From NCBI GenBank assembly GCA_013284265.1, contig JABTBR010000043.1, positions 1 to 63,779 on the forward strand: a DNA stretch of 63,779 nucleotides. The letters run 5' to 3'. The stretch's first letter is position 1. Each line of letters starts with the position of its first letter. Positions 34,809-41,972 of the stretch are shown piece after piece. A model generated the notes under the pieces. It saw only the letters and a list, made by a program, of their open reading frames with translations, had not been told where the DNA came from and made no database searches. This DNA is from Oxalobacteraceae bacterium (GTDB lineage: Bacteria; Pseudomonadota; Gammaproteobacteria; Burkholderiales; Burkholderiaceae_D). The position numbers and the translations under genes were made by a program.

Positions 34809-36278
34809 ATGAAAAAAATAATTCAACAATCCCTGCTCGCATCGGCAACGCTGGCCGTAGGTATCGGCAGTATGATTTCTACCGCGCATGCTTTGCCTCT
34901 CGGAACGATACCACCTTTCACCTTCGATAAGGCGCTCTTCGAGGCGCGTGTGCGCAAGGCTTTTGACGGCGACGTGATGGGCTATGAGGCCGTGCTCATC
35001 AAAGATGGACAGGTGGTGGCGCAGGCGGCTAACGGCATGGCAAGGAACGTTGCGGACGGTAATGTAAAGATGAATACGAGCATGCCAGCCAACATCGGCA
35101 GCACGATCAAATTCACCGGTGGCATCACCTTGCTGAATCTGTTCGAGAGCAAGAACACGACGATCAATCCGCATGGCTGGTCGGTCGACCAGTGGCTCGA
35201 TCAGCCGATCTATCATTACTTCCCCGCGATCTGGCAGAGCAATATGGATGCGAGCATCAAGCAGATCAAGTTCCGCCACCTGCTGCAGCACCGCTCCGGT
35301 TTCCGTGGCCTGACGGCCAACGACAAGGGCGACGATGGCCTCAAGCGCATGTACGACTATCTGGAGAAGGGCATAGACCAGGCCAACTTCGATGTGCGCT
35401 CCTACCAGAACGCCAACTTCTCCCTGATCACCTACCTGACTCCCGTCATCGCCGATCCTGGTCTGCTGACCAAGGTCAATCAGGAAGCCTTTGCCGGCAA
35501 CTGGAAACCGGAAGGCGCGGAAATCCACAAGCGCATCGCCGACGCGTGGGAGAAGCATATCCACGGCCATATCTACAGCCAGATCACGCCGCCGATTCGT
35601 CCGAGCTGCAATCCGACGGTGGAGTATCCGAAGATGGGCCGCAGCTGGGCGCCGGACTATAAATCGGCCGGTGACGACGACAAGGGCACGACCCGCGATT
35701 CGCGTGCGAGCAATGGCTACTGCCAGGCGCAGGGCGGCTGGTATATCACGGCGCGCGAACTGGCGGCCTTCGTGGCCAACTACCATGCGAGCAATACATT
35801 GGTCAGCGGCGCCACCCGCGACAAGCTGTTCGACGACGACCAGTCGAATGAGCGCATGGTGTGGTCGTTTACGATCGGCGACACGGCGATCAACGAGAAA
35901 TTCCACTACAAGTCCTTGCCGTATATGGGCGGCGACCATGGCGGGGCGCATGCGACGATCCTGGCGCTGCCGGGCGGTTACTTCGCGGTGGGGATCATCA
36001 ACTCGGACGACTTCAGTTCCTATGGCGTGACGGCGCGGCTGCTGCGCGGCTTTAAAACGGCGATCGGCATTGCGGAAGATCCAAGCTGCCCGGGGCTGGG
36101 CACGGCGATCATCGGCGCGGTCAATGAGGTGGCGCTGCGCAGCTCGCAATTGCAGGCGGCCCAGGATGCCAATGCCGGAGCGGCCGCGATCCGTGCCGCT
36201 TATAACAACCTGACCTTGGCGCAGGCCAAGCTGGCCACCCTGCGGGCCAAGGCGGAGACGGCGGTGTGCAGTTTGTAA
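34809..36278 (+). CDS. Secreted serine hydrolase (class C beta-lactamase/DD-peptidase fold)
   Basis: A 489-residue exported protein with a signal peptide (about 1-28, ending STAHA). The penicillin-binding fold signatures are present: SxxK as GSTIKF near residue 100, YxN as SYQNANFS near 200, and the C-terminal HxG-type GGDHGGAHA near 380. These serve esterases, DD-peptidases and amidases as well as AmpC enzymes, so substrate cannot be fixed. The C terminus adds a helical, Ala-rich tail from about 440. The ATG at 34809 follows GAGAGAAAAAATC; an earlier ATG at 34794 is less likely. Confidence 0.83.
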   Translation: MKKIIQQSLLASATLAVGIGSMISTAHALPLGTIPPFTFDKALFEARVRKAFDGDVMGYEAVLIKDGQVVAQAANGMARNVADGNVKMNTSMPANIGSTIKFTGGITLLNLFESKNTTINPHGWSVDQWLDQPIYHYFPAIWQSNMDASIKQIKFRHLLQHRSGFRGLTANDKGDDGLKRMYDYLEKGIDQANFDVRSYQNANFSLITYLTPVIADPGLLTKVNQEAFAGNWKPEGAEIHKRIADAWEKHIHGHIYSQITPPIRPSCNPTVEYPKMGRSWAPDYKSAGDDDKGTTRDSRASNGYCQAQGGWYITARELAAFVANYHASNTLVSGATRDKLFDDDQSNERMVWSFTIGDTAINEKFHYKSLPYMGGDHGGAHATILALPGGYFAVGIINSDDFSSYGVTARLLRGFKTAIGIAEDPSCPGLGTAIIGAVNEVALRSSQLQAAQDANAGAAAIRAAYNNLTLAQAKLATLRAKAETAVCSL

Positions 36279-36356
36279 TATGCCAAACCAAACCAAGGGC
36301 AGATGACGGGGGCTGAGGGGAATGCCGCTAGCTTACGTTTGCCGCAAATGCTTTTA

Positions 36357-36459
36357 GAACCCAAGGCAAAGAGCCGGGGGCCGGTCCCCTCGGGGACCGG
36401 CGGGGCGCAGCCCCTCCCCGGACCCCGGGGTCAGACCCCAGATTTACGCCGTGGGTTTA
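36357..36459. repeat. Interspersed palindromic repeat R3
   Basis: About 103 bases from AACCCAAGGC to GCCGTGGGTT, same orientation as R2. The inner palindrome GGTCCCCTCGGGGACC is intact while the left outer arm has one substitution. It is between the convergent serine hydrolase and LysR genes. Confidence 0.85.
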
Positions 36460-36473
36460 AAAAGCCGAAACCC

Positions 36474-37346
36474 TCAGCCCGCCGCTGTTGCGCGCAGCCA
36501 GTCGAACGCCAGTTGCACGGCCGGCGTGCGCGGCGTCAGCGTCGAGTGCGTCAGCCACAGCGGCGCCAAGGGCGTGACGGGAATCTGACTTAGCTCACAG
36601 ACCCGGCCTCTGCCAAGCGCCGTGTCCGCTTCCACCCGCGACACCAGCGCTATCCCCAAGCCCTGTTCCGCCGCATCGAGCAGCAAGCGCGTGTCATCCA
36701 GCGTCACGGCGCGCTGCGGCGCCATCGCCTGTTGCGCCAGCCAGGGCGCCCATTCCGGTTTGTGCTCATGCAGGATCAGCGGCGCGGCCATCAGCACCTC
36801 CGGGAAAGCCAGCGCGGCCAGCCGCCTTGCCAGTTCGGGCGCACACACGGCCACGGCCGCATCGCTCAGCAGCGCCACCGACTCCATCGTTTCCGACTGC
36901 AATTCCTGGTTCGACACGATCAGGTCCACATCGATGCGGTCGATCTCGCGCAACTCGTCCTGCGTCGCCAGCCACACTTCCATCGGATGGCGCGCACGCA
37001 AACCGGGCAGGCGCGCCATCAGCCAGCCGCTGGCGAAGCCGGCGCCGCAGGCGACGATGACGGAGTCGGGATTGCGGTAGGGCTCGATCCGTTCGCGCCC
37101 GTCGCGCAGGGTCTTCAGCGCGGTGCTGACGGTGTGCTTGAACAGTTCGCCCGCGGCGGTCAGGCGCACGCCCCGTCCCACCCGCGCAAACAGGGCTTGT
37201 CCCACCCATTGCTCCAGGTTCTGGATCTGGTGGCTGATGGCCGACTGGGTCAGCGCCAGTTCCTGGGCGGCGCGCGAAAAACTGCCCAGGCTGGCGGTCG
37301 CTTCGAAGGCCAGCAGGCTTTGCAGGGGAGGCAGGCGTTTGTCCAT
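36474..37346 (-). CDS. LysR family regulator (GcvA-like)
   Basis: A 290-residue LysR regulator. The N terminus MDKRLPPLQSLLAFEATASL and the helix-turn-helix GSFSRAAQELALTQSAISHQ are typical of the GcvA/AmpR group, followed by the effector domain. It is divergent from agmatinase with 120 bases between, so it probably controls that gene, perhaps in response to agmatine or a related guanidino compound (inference). Confidence 0.91.
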   Translation of the reverse strand: MDKRLPPLQSLLAFEATASLGSFSRAAQELALTQSAISHQIQNLEQWVGQALFARVGRGVRLTAAGELFKHTVSTALKTLRDGRERIEPYRNPDSVIVACGAGFASGWLMARLPGLRARHPMEVWLATQDELREIDRIDVDLIVSNQELQSETMESVALLSDAAVAVCAPELARRLAALAFPEVLMAAPLILHEHKPEWAPWLAQQAMAPQRAVTLDDTRLLLDAAEQGLGIALVSRVEADTALGRGRVCELSQIPVTPLAPLWLTHSTLTPRTPAVQLAFDWLRATAAG

Positions 37347-37466
37347 GGTATGAAAAAAACTAATGAGTGGGCCGATATTCTTCATTTTACATGGCGCCTT
37401 GCTCGGAGGAAAATACGTACTAGGCTATCCAGCAAGCATCACCACAATTCATACAGGGGACACCAT

Positions 37467-38438
37467 ATGGACATCAAGGGCGACAGCGCCATCCGCCGCA
37501 AAACCTTATACGGCAGCAGCCCGGAAAACACTTATTCCGGCGTGCTGAGCTTCATGCGCCGCAACTACAGCCGCGAGCTGGAGGGCGTCGATGTGGTGGT
37601 GTCCGGCATACCGCTCGACCTGGCCACCACGTTCCGCCCCGGCGCCCGCCTCGGGCCGGCCGCCGTGCGCGCGGCCAGCGTGCAACTGGGCGAGCTGATG
37701 GCCTTCCCCTGGGGTTTCGATCCCTTCGACGAGCTGGCCGTCATCGATTACGGCGATTGCTGGTTCGACGCCCACAATCCGCTGACGATCGCCCCCACCA
37801 TCGTCGAGCACGCCCGCACCATCCTGGCCAGCGGCGCCAAGATGCTGACCTTCGGCGGCGACCACTTCATCACCTATCCGCTGCTCAAGGCCCATGCGGA
37901 AAAGTATGGCAAGCCGCTGTCGCTGATCCACTTCGATGCCCATTGCGATACCTGGGCCGACGACAATCCGGATTCCTTGAACCACGGCACCATGTTTTAC
38001 AAGGCCGTCAAGGAAGGGCTGGTCGATCCGGCCACCTCGGTGCAGATCGGTATCCGCACCTGGAACGAGGATTTCCTGGGCTTTAACATCATCGACGCGC
38101 CCTGGGTGCATGAGCACGGCACCGCCGCCACGCTGGCACGCATCCTGTCCATCGTCGGCGAGCGTCCGACCTATCTGACCTTCGACATCGATTGCCTGGA
38201 CCCGGCCTTCGCGCCCGGCACGGGCACGCCGGTGGCGGGCGGCCTGAGTTCGGCACAGGCGCTGGCGCTGGTGCGCGGCATGGGACCGGTGAACCTGGTG
38301 GGCATGGATGTGGTGGAAGTGGCGCCGCCCTTCGACCATAGCGAGGTGACGGCGCTGGCCGCGGCCCACCTGGCGGCGGACATGCTGTGTGTGCTGCGTA
38401 ATCAGAAATTGGCCGCAAGAAACGCTATCAAAAAATAA
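37467..38438 (+). CDS. speB: Agmatinase (ureohydrolase family)
   Basis: A 323-residue ureohydrolase that should split agmatine into putrescine and urea using a binuclear Mn centre. The metal ligands are seen in FGGDHFITYP, LIHFDAHCDTWAD and the YLTFDIDCLDPAFAPGTGTP segment (within 20 residues), plus the later EVAPPFDHSEVTALAA. Related guanidinobutyrase or guanidinopropionase activities cannot be excluded by sequence alone. The ATG at 37467 follows ACAGGGGACACCAT. The regulator is the divergent LysR gene. Confidence 0.9.
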   Translation: MDIKGDSAIRRKTLYGSSPENTYSGVLSFMRRNYSRELEGVDVVVSGIPLDLATTFRPGARLGPAAVRAASVQLGELMAFPWGFDPFDELAVIDYGDCWFDAHNPLTIAPTIVEHARTILASGAKMLTFGGDHFITYPLLKAHAEKYGKPLSLIHFDAHCDTWADDNPDSLNHGTMFYKAVKEGLVDPATSVQIGIRTWNEDFLGFNIIDAPWVHEHGTAATLARILSIVGERPTYLTFDIDCLDPAFAPGTGTPVAGGLSSAQALALVRGMGPVNLVGMDVVEVAPPFDHSEVTALAAAHLAADMLCVLRNQKLAARNAIKK

Positions 38439-38460
38439 TTTAAAAAAATCTAAAAAAATG

Positions 38461-38487
38461 TGTCGATCTGACGCGTGCCGCTTCGTC
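38461..38487 (+). promoter_or_regulatory. Candidate ECF42-type promoter
   Basis: TGTCGA at 38461-38466, a 17-base spacer and CGTC at 38484-38487 match the promoter pattern reported for ECF42 sigma factors (TGTCGA and CGA/TC). It stands 76 bases before the first gene of the operon that ends with an ECF42-like sigma gene. Confidence 0.6.
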
Positions 38488-38562
38488 GTAGAGGTAGAGT
38501 AGGGACTTTTCGGGCATGTCGCCCGGTCCCCTTGCTCTAACCTTTACCACAGGAGAGACACC

Positions 38563-39057
38563 ATGACTGCAACTGTCAAAGCCATTCCAGAAGGCATGCA
38601 CACGATCACCCCCCACCTGGTTTGCGAAGGGGCGGCGCAAGCCATCGACTTTTACAAAAAAGCGTTCAACGCGGTGGAGCTGGGGCGCATGCCCGGACCC
38701 AACGGCAAGCTGATCCACGCCATGCTGCGCATCGGCGATTCCTCGCTGATGCTGGTGGACGACTTCCCTGAATGGGGCGGTTTCGGACCGAAGGCGCTCA
38801 AGGGCACGCCGGTCACCATCCATCTGTATGTGCAGGACGTGGATGCCTCGTTCAAGCAGGCGATCGATGCCGGCGGCACCGTCAAGATGCCGGTCGCCGA
38901 TATGTTCTGGGGCGACCGCTATGGCATGCTGACCGATCCCTTCGGCCACAACTGGTCGCTCGCCACGCACAAGCGCGACATGACGCCCGAGCAAATGCAA
39001 AAAGAGATGAAGGAAATGGAAGCACATTGCGGCCCTGACGGCAATAAGGAGAAATAA
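38563..39057 (+). CDS. VOC family protein (PhnB/glyoxalase-like)
   Basis: A 164-residue vicinal-oxygen-chelate protein. Its two beta-alpha-beta-beta-beta halves show as HTITPHLVCEGAAQAIDFYK (about 13-32) and HLYVQDVDASFKQAIDAGGT, ending near DPFGHNWSLATH. Proteins of this PhnB-like type are often encoded with YciI/DGPF proteins. The C-terminal MTPEQMQKEMKEMEAH helix is extra. It leads the ECF42 operon; the next gene starts after a single base. Confidence 0.86.
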   Translation: MTATVKAIPEGMHTITPHLVCEGAAQAIDFYKKAFNAVELGRMPGPNGKLIHAMLRIGDSSLMLVDDFPEWGGFGPKALKGTPVTIHLYVQDVDASFKQAIDAGGTVKMPVADMFWGDRYGMLTDPFGHNWSLATHKRDMTPEQMQKEMKEMEAHCGPDGNKEK

Positions 39058-39058
39058 T

Positions 39059-39496
39059 ATGCGCTTCATGATCATCGTCAAATCCACACCGGATTCCGAA
39101 TCCGGTAAGTTGCCCAGCCAACAGCTGATGGAGGATATGGGCAAGTTCAACGAGCAACTGGTCAACGCCGGCGTGCTGCTGGCGGGCGAGGGCCTGCATC
39201 CCAGCGCGCGCGGCGCGCGCATCCGTTTCGAAGGCAGTAAACGTACCGTCATCGATGGACCGTTTGCGGAAACCAAGGAGCTGATCGCCGGCTTCTGGCT
39301 GATCCAGGTCAAGTCGAAGGAGGAAGCGATCGAGTGGATGAAGCGCTGCCCGAATCCCTTCGACTGCGACAGCGAAATCGAAATCCGCCAGGTCTATGAG
39401 ATGGAAGATTTCGGCGCCGTCGCCTCGCCCGAGCTGCTGGAGCAGGAAGAGCGGATGCGCGCGAAAATGGCGGAGCAGACCGCCGCTGCCACTTAA
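39059..39496 (+). CDS. YciI/DGPF domain protein
   Basis: A 145-residue protein of the YCII-related (DGPF) family. The signature DGPFAETKELIAGFWLI occurs about residues 65-81, with MRFMIIVKSTPDSESGKLPS at the N terminus. Family members form dimeric alpha-beta barrels; no reaction is established. The AAGGAGAAATAAT site and one-base gap show tight coupling to the VOC gene. DGPF proteins are characteristic partners of ECF42 sigma factors. Confidence 0.88.
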   Translation: MRFMIIVKSTPDSESGKLPSQQLMEDMGKFNEQLVNAGVLLAGEGLHPSARGARIRFEGSKRTVIDGPFAETKELIAGFWLIQVKSKEEAIEWMKRCPNPFDCDSEIEIRQVYEMEDFGAVASPELLEQEERMRAKMAEQTAAAT

Positions 39497-39520
39497 GCCG
39501 GCCACCTTCAGGAGACAAGC

Positions 39521-40414
39521 ATGCAATTCATGGTCTTGCGCCGGTCCGACCGGCGCAGCGAGAACGGCGTGGCCACGGCGGCGCTGCCGGGCGGGCAGGC
39601 GTTGTGTTCCAGCGCCGCCAGTGCAAGGATGCGCCGGCACAATGGCGAATGGGCGCTGACGGAAGGTCCGTTCGACAGCCGCGAACTGGTGGCCGGTTTT
39701 ACGATGGTCAAGGCCGCCAGCAGGCAGGCGGCGCTCGATCAGGTGCGCCAGTGGGTGGTGGACGAGGATGGGGCCGAGCTGGAAATCCGCGCCACCGGCT
39801 GCCCCGGCGGCTGCACCGGCATCGACGAGCATGGCACGGCGGCGGGCACCTTGCCGTGGCGCCGGCCGGAGCTGAAGCGCTACGTGGTACTGATACGTTC
39901 GGACGCGGTGTCCGAGCAGAATCTGGCGCCGCCGCCGGAGCTGATCGACGCGATGAACGCGCGCAACGAGGACGATGTGCGGGCCGGCGTGCTGCTGGCC
40001 GGCAGCGGCTTGCAGTCCTCGGCCAGCGGCGTGCGGCTGCGCTTTGGCGGGGCCAGCGGCGGCGGAAAAGTCAGCATCATCGACGGGCCCTTTACCGAGG
40101 TCAAGGAGTTGATTGCCGGTTACTGGATGGTGCAGGCGGAGTCGCGCGCGCAGGTGGAACAGTGGGTGCGCGGCTATCCCTTCCCGCAGGGCGGCGACAT
40201 CGTGCTGGAATTGCGCGAGCTGGCCGAGCCGGTGGCGCCGCAGGGGCTGGCGCCTGAGCCTGGCGCGGAGGCGCTGCAAGGTGCGGCGTCCGGCGCCCAT
40301 GTCTTGGCGGCGCAGGGGCTGTCCGCCGAGCTGTTGCAGGCCGAACAGCGCATGCGTTCGCAGGCGCTGGAAGCCGGCATGCAGACGGCGCTGGCCCGTG
40401 CCGGGGGACGCTAG
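39521..40414 (+). CDS. Tandem YciI/DGPF domain protein
   Basis: A 297-residue protein with two YCII-related domains. The first (about 1-100) has the signature as LTEGPFDSRELVAGFTMV, with Glu in place of Asp. The second (about 125-240) has the canonical IIDGPFTEVKELIAGYWMV. A short glycine/cysteine linker, CPGGCTG, joins them. The C terminus is Ala/Glu-rich. This duplication in one chain would create an internal pseudo-dimer. The stop overlaps the leader of the sigma factor gene, one base from its TTG. Confidence 0.83.
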   Translation: MQFMVLRRSDRRSENGVATAALPGGQALCSSAASARMRRHNGEWALTEGPFDSRELVAGFTMVKAASRQAALDQVRQWVVDEDGAELEIRATGCPGGCTGIDEHGTAAGTLPWRRPELKRYVVLIRSDAVSEQNLAPPPELIDAMNARNEDDVRAGVLLAGSGLQSSASGVRLRFGGASGGGKVSIIDGPFTEVKELIAGYWMVQAESRAQVEQWVRGYPFPQGGDIVLELRELAEPVAPQGLAPEPGAEALQGAASGAHVLAAQGLSAELLQAEQRMRSQALEAGMQTALARAGGR

Positions 40415-40415
40415 C

Positions 40416-41699
40416 TTGTCCAGGCCGGAGCTGCCGCAGACGCAGCAGGTGCAAAAAGTGGTCGAGGCGGTGTGGCGCATGGAATCGGCCAAGATCATCG
40501 CCTCGGTCGCGCGCATGCTGCGCGATGTGGGCCAGGCCGAGGAACTGGCGCAGGATGCGCTGGTCAATGCGCTGGAGCGCTGGCCGCGGTCGGGGGTGCC
40601 GGACAATCCGGCCGCCTGGCTGATGACGGTGGCGCGCAATAGCGCGCTCGACGTGCTGCGCCGGCGCAAGCTGCACCAGGACAAGGAAGCCGAGCTGAGC
40701 TACGAAATCGAGGGCCAGTTGCAGGCTGCCGCACCGGATCTGGACGCCGAGCTGGAGGCGGCGCTGGAGCAGGATATCGGCGACGATATGCTGCGCCTGG
40801 TGTTTACCGCCTGCCATCCGCTGCTGCCGACCGAGGGCAGGGTGGCGCTGACGCTGCGCCTGCTCGGTGGCCTGAGCACGACGGAGATCGCGCGCGCCTA
40901 TCTGGTGCCGGAAGCGACCGTGGCCCAGCGCATCGTGCGCGCCAAGCGCACGCTGGCCGAGGCGCGCGTGCCTTTCGAGGTGCCGCGCGCGCAGGAGCTG
41001 GGCGAGCGGCTCGCCTCGGTCCTGCAGGTCATCTATTTAATCTATAACGAAGGCTATTCCGCCAGCAGCGGCGCCGACTGGATGCGTCCGGCGCTGTGCG
41101 AGGAAGCCTTGCGGCTGGGCCGCATCCTGGCCGAGCTGGCGCCGGAGGAACCGGAAGTGCACGGTCTGGTGGCGCTGATGGAAATCCAGTCCTCGCGCGC
41201 CCGCGCCCGCGTGGGGCCGCAGGGCGAACCGGTGCTGTTGCTGGAGCAGGACCGTGCGCGCTGGGATCAACTGCTGATACGGCGCGGGCTGGCGGCGCTG
41301 GAACGCGCTGGCCGTCAGCAGCAAGGGCTGGGGCCGTATGGCCTGCAGGCCGCGATCGCCGCCTGCCACGCCAGGGCGCGCACCGCCGACGCCACCGACT
41401 GGCAGGGCATCGCCGCGCTCTACGATGCGCTGGCCCAGTTGATGCCTTCGCCCGTGGTGGAGCTGAACCGCGCGGTGGCCGTGGCGATGGCCTTTGGTCC
41501 GGCGGCCGGGCTGGAAGTGGTGGATGGCTTGATGGAGGTGGCGGCGCTGCGCCAGTATCATTTGCTGCCCAGCGTGCGCGGCGATTTTCTGGCCAAGCTG
41601 GGGCGCATGGCCGAGGCGCGCGAGGAGTTCGAGCGGGCCGCCACGCTGACGCAGAATGAGCGCGAACGTACCTTGTTGCTGGCGCGGGCGCGTGGCTGA
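40416..41699 (+). CDS. ECF42-type RNA polymerase sigma factor
   Basis: A 427-residue extracytoplasmic-function sigma factor. Region 2 is about residues 20-80 (EELAQDALVNALERWPRSGV, then WLMTVARNSALDVLRRRK) and region 4 about 130-190 (LTLRLLGGLSTTEIARAYLV). The remaining 230 residues form a helical TPR-like extension (DUF6596-type) seen in ECF42, which takes the place of an anti-sigma factor. The start is a TTG at 40416 after CGGGGGACGC; no ATG is available. It closes the VOC-YciI-YciI operon. The signal is unknown. Confidence 0.88.
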   Translation: MSRPELPQTQQVQKVVEAVWRMESAKIIASVARMLRDVGQAEELAQDALVNALERWPRSGVPDNPAAWLMTVARNSALDVLRRRKLHQDKEAELSYEIEGQLQAAAPDLDAELEAALEQDIGDDMLRLVFTACHPLLPTEGRVALTLRLLGGLSTTEIARAYLVPEATVAQRIVRAKRTLAEARVPFEVPRAQELGERLASVLQVIYLIYNEGYSASSGADWMRPALCEEALRLGRILAELAPEEPEVHGLVALMEIQSSRARARVGPQGEPVLLLEQDRARWDQLLIRRGLAALERAGRQQQGLGPYGLQAAIAACHARARTADATDWQGIAALYDALAQLMPSPVVELNRAVAVAMAFGPAAGLEVVDGLMEVAALRQYHLLPSVRGDFLAKLGRMAEAREEFERAATLTQNERERTLLLARARG

Positions 41700-41707
41700 A
41701 AGCATGT

Positions 41708-41812
41708 TAAAACCCACGGCGTAACCCTGGGGTCTGACCCGTGGTCCGGGGAGGGGCAGCGCCCCGCCTGTCCCTGCGGGACAGGCCCCCGGCTCTTTGC
41801 CGTGGGTTCTAA
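41708..41812. repeat. Interspersed palindromic repeat R4
   Basis: About 105 bases from TTAAAACCCACGGC to GCCGTGGGTTCTAA, forward orientation. The inner stem here is CTGTCCCTGCGGGACAG. It lies between the convergent sigma factor and TonB receptor genes. Confidence 0.85.
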
Positions 41813-41872
41813 CGATGATGTGGCGCGTTCACGGTAGAGGGATTCGGGCTTTGATCAGGGTGCAGTGAGTGT

Positions 41873-41901
41873 AAAAAAAACAGGCTCCACGAAGGAGCCT
41901 G
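41873..41901 (-). terminator. Rho-independent terminator of the TonB receptor gene
   Basis: On the minus strand, GCAGGCTCC TTCG TGGAGCCTG is followed by a run of eight T. The stem is 8-9 bp with a stable tetraloop. Confidence 0.85.
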
Positions 41902-41944
41902 CAAGCACGGCACACTGTGCGTCCGGCGGCCCCCCGCCGGACAT

Positions 41945-41970
41945 CCCCTTCCGCAAGGGAAGGGGTTTTA
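41945..41970 (+). terminator. Plus-strand hairpin next to the receptor stop
   Basis: CCCCTTCC GCAA GGGAAGGGG TTTTA is oriented to stop transcripts coming from the sigma factor side before they run antisense into the receptor gene. Confidence 0.6.
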
Positions 41971-41972
41971 CT

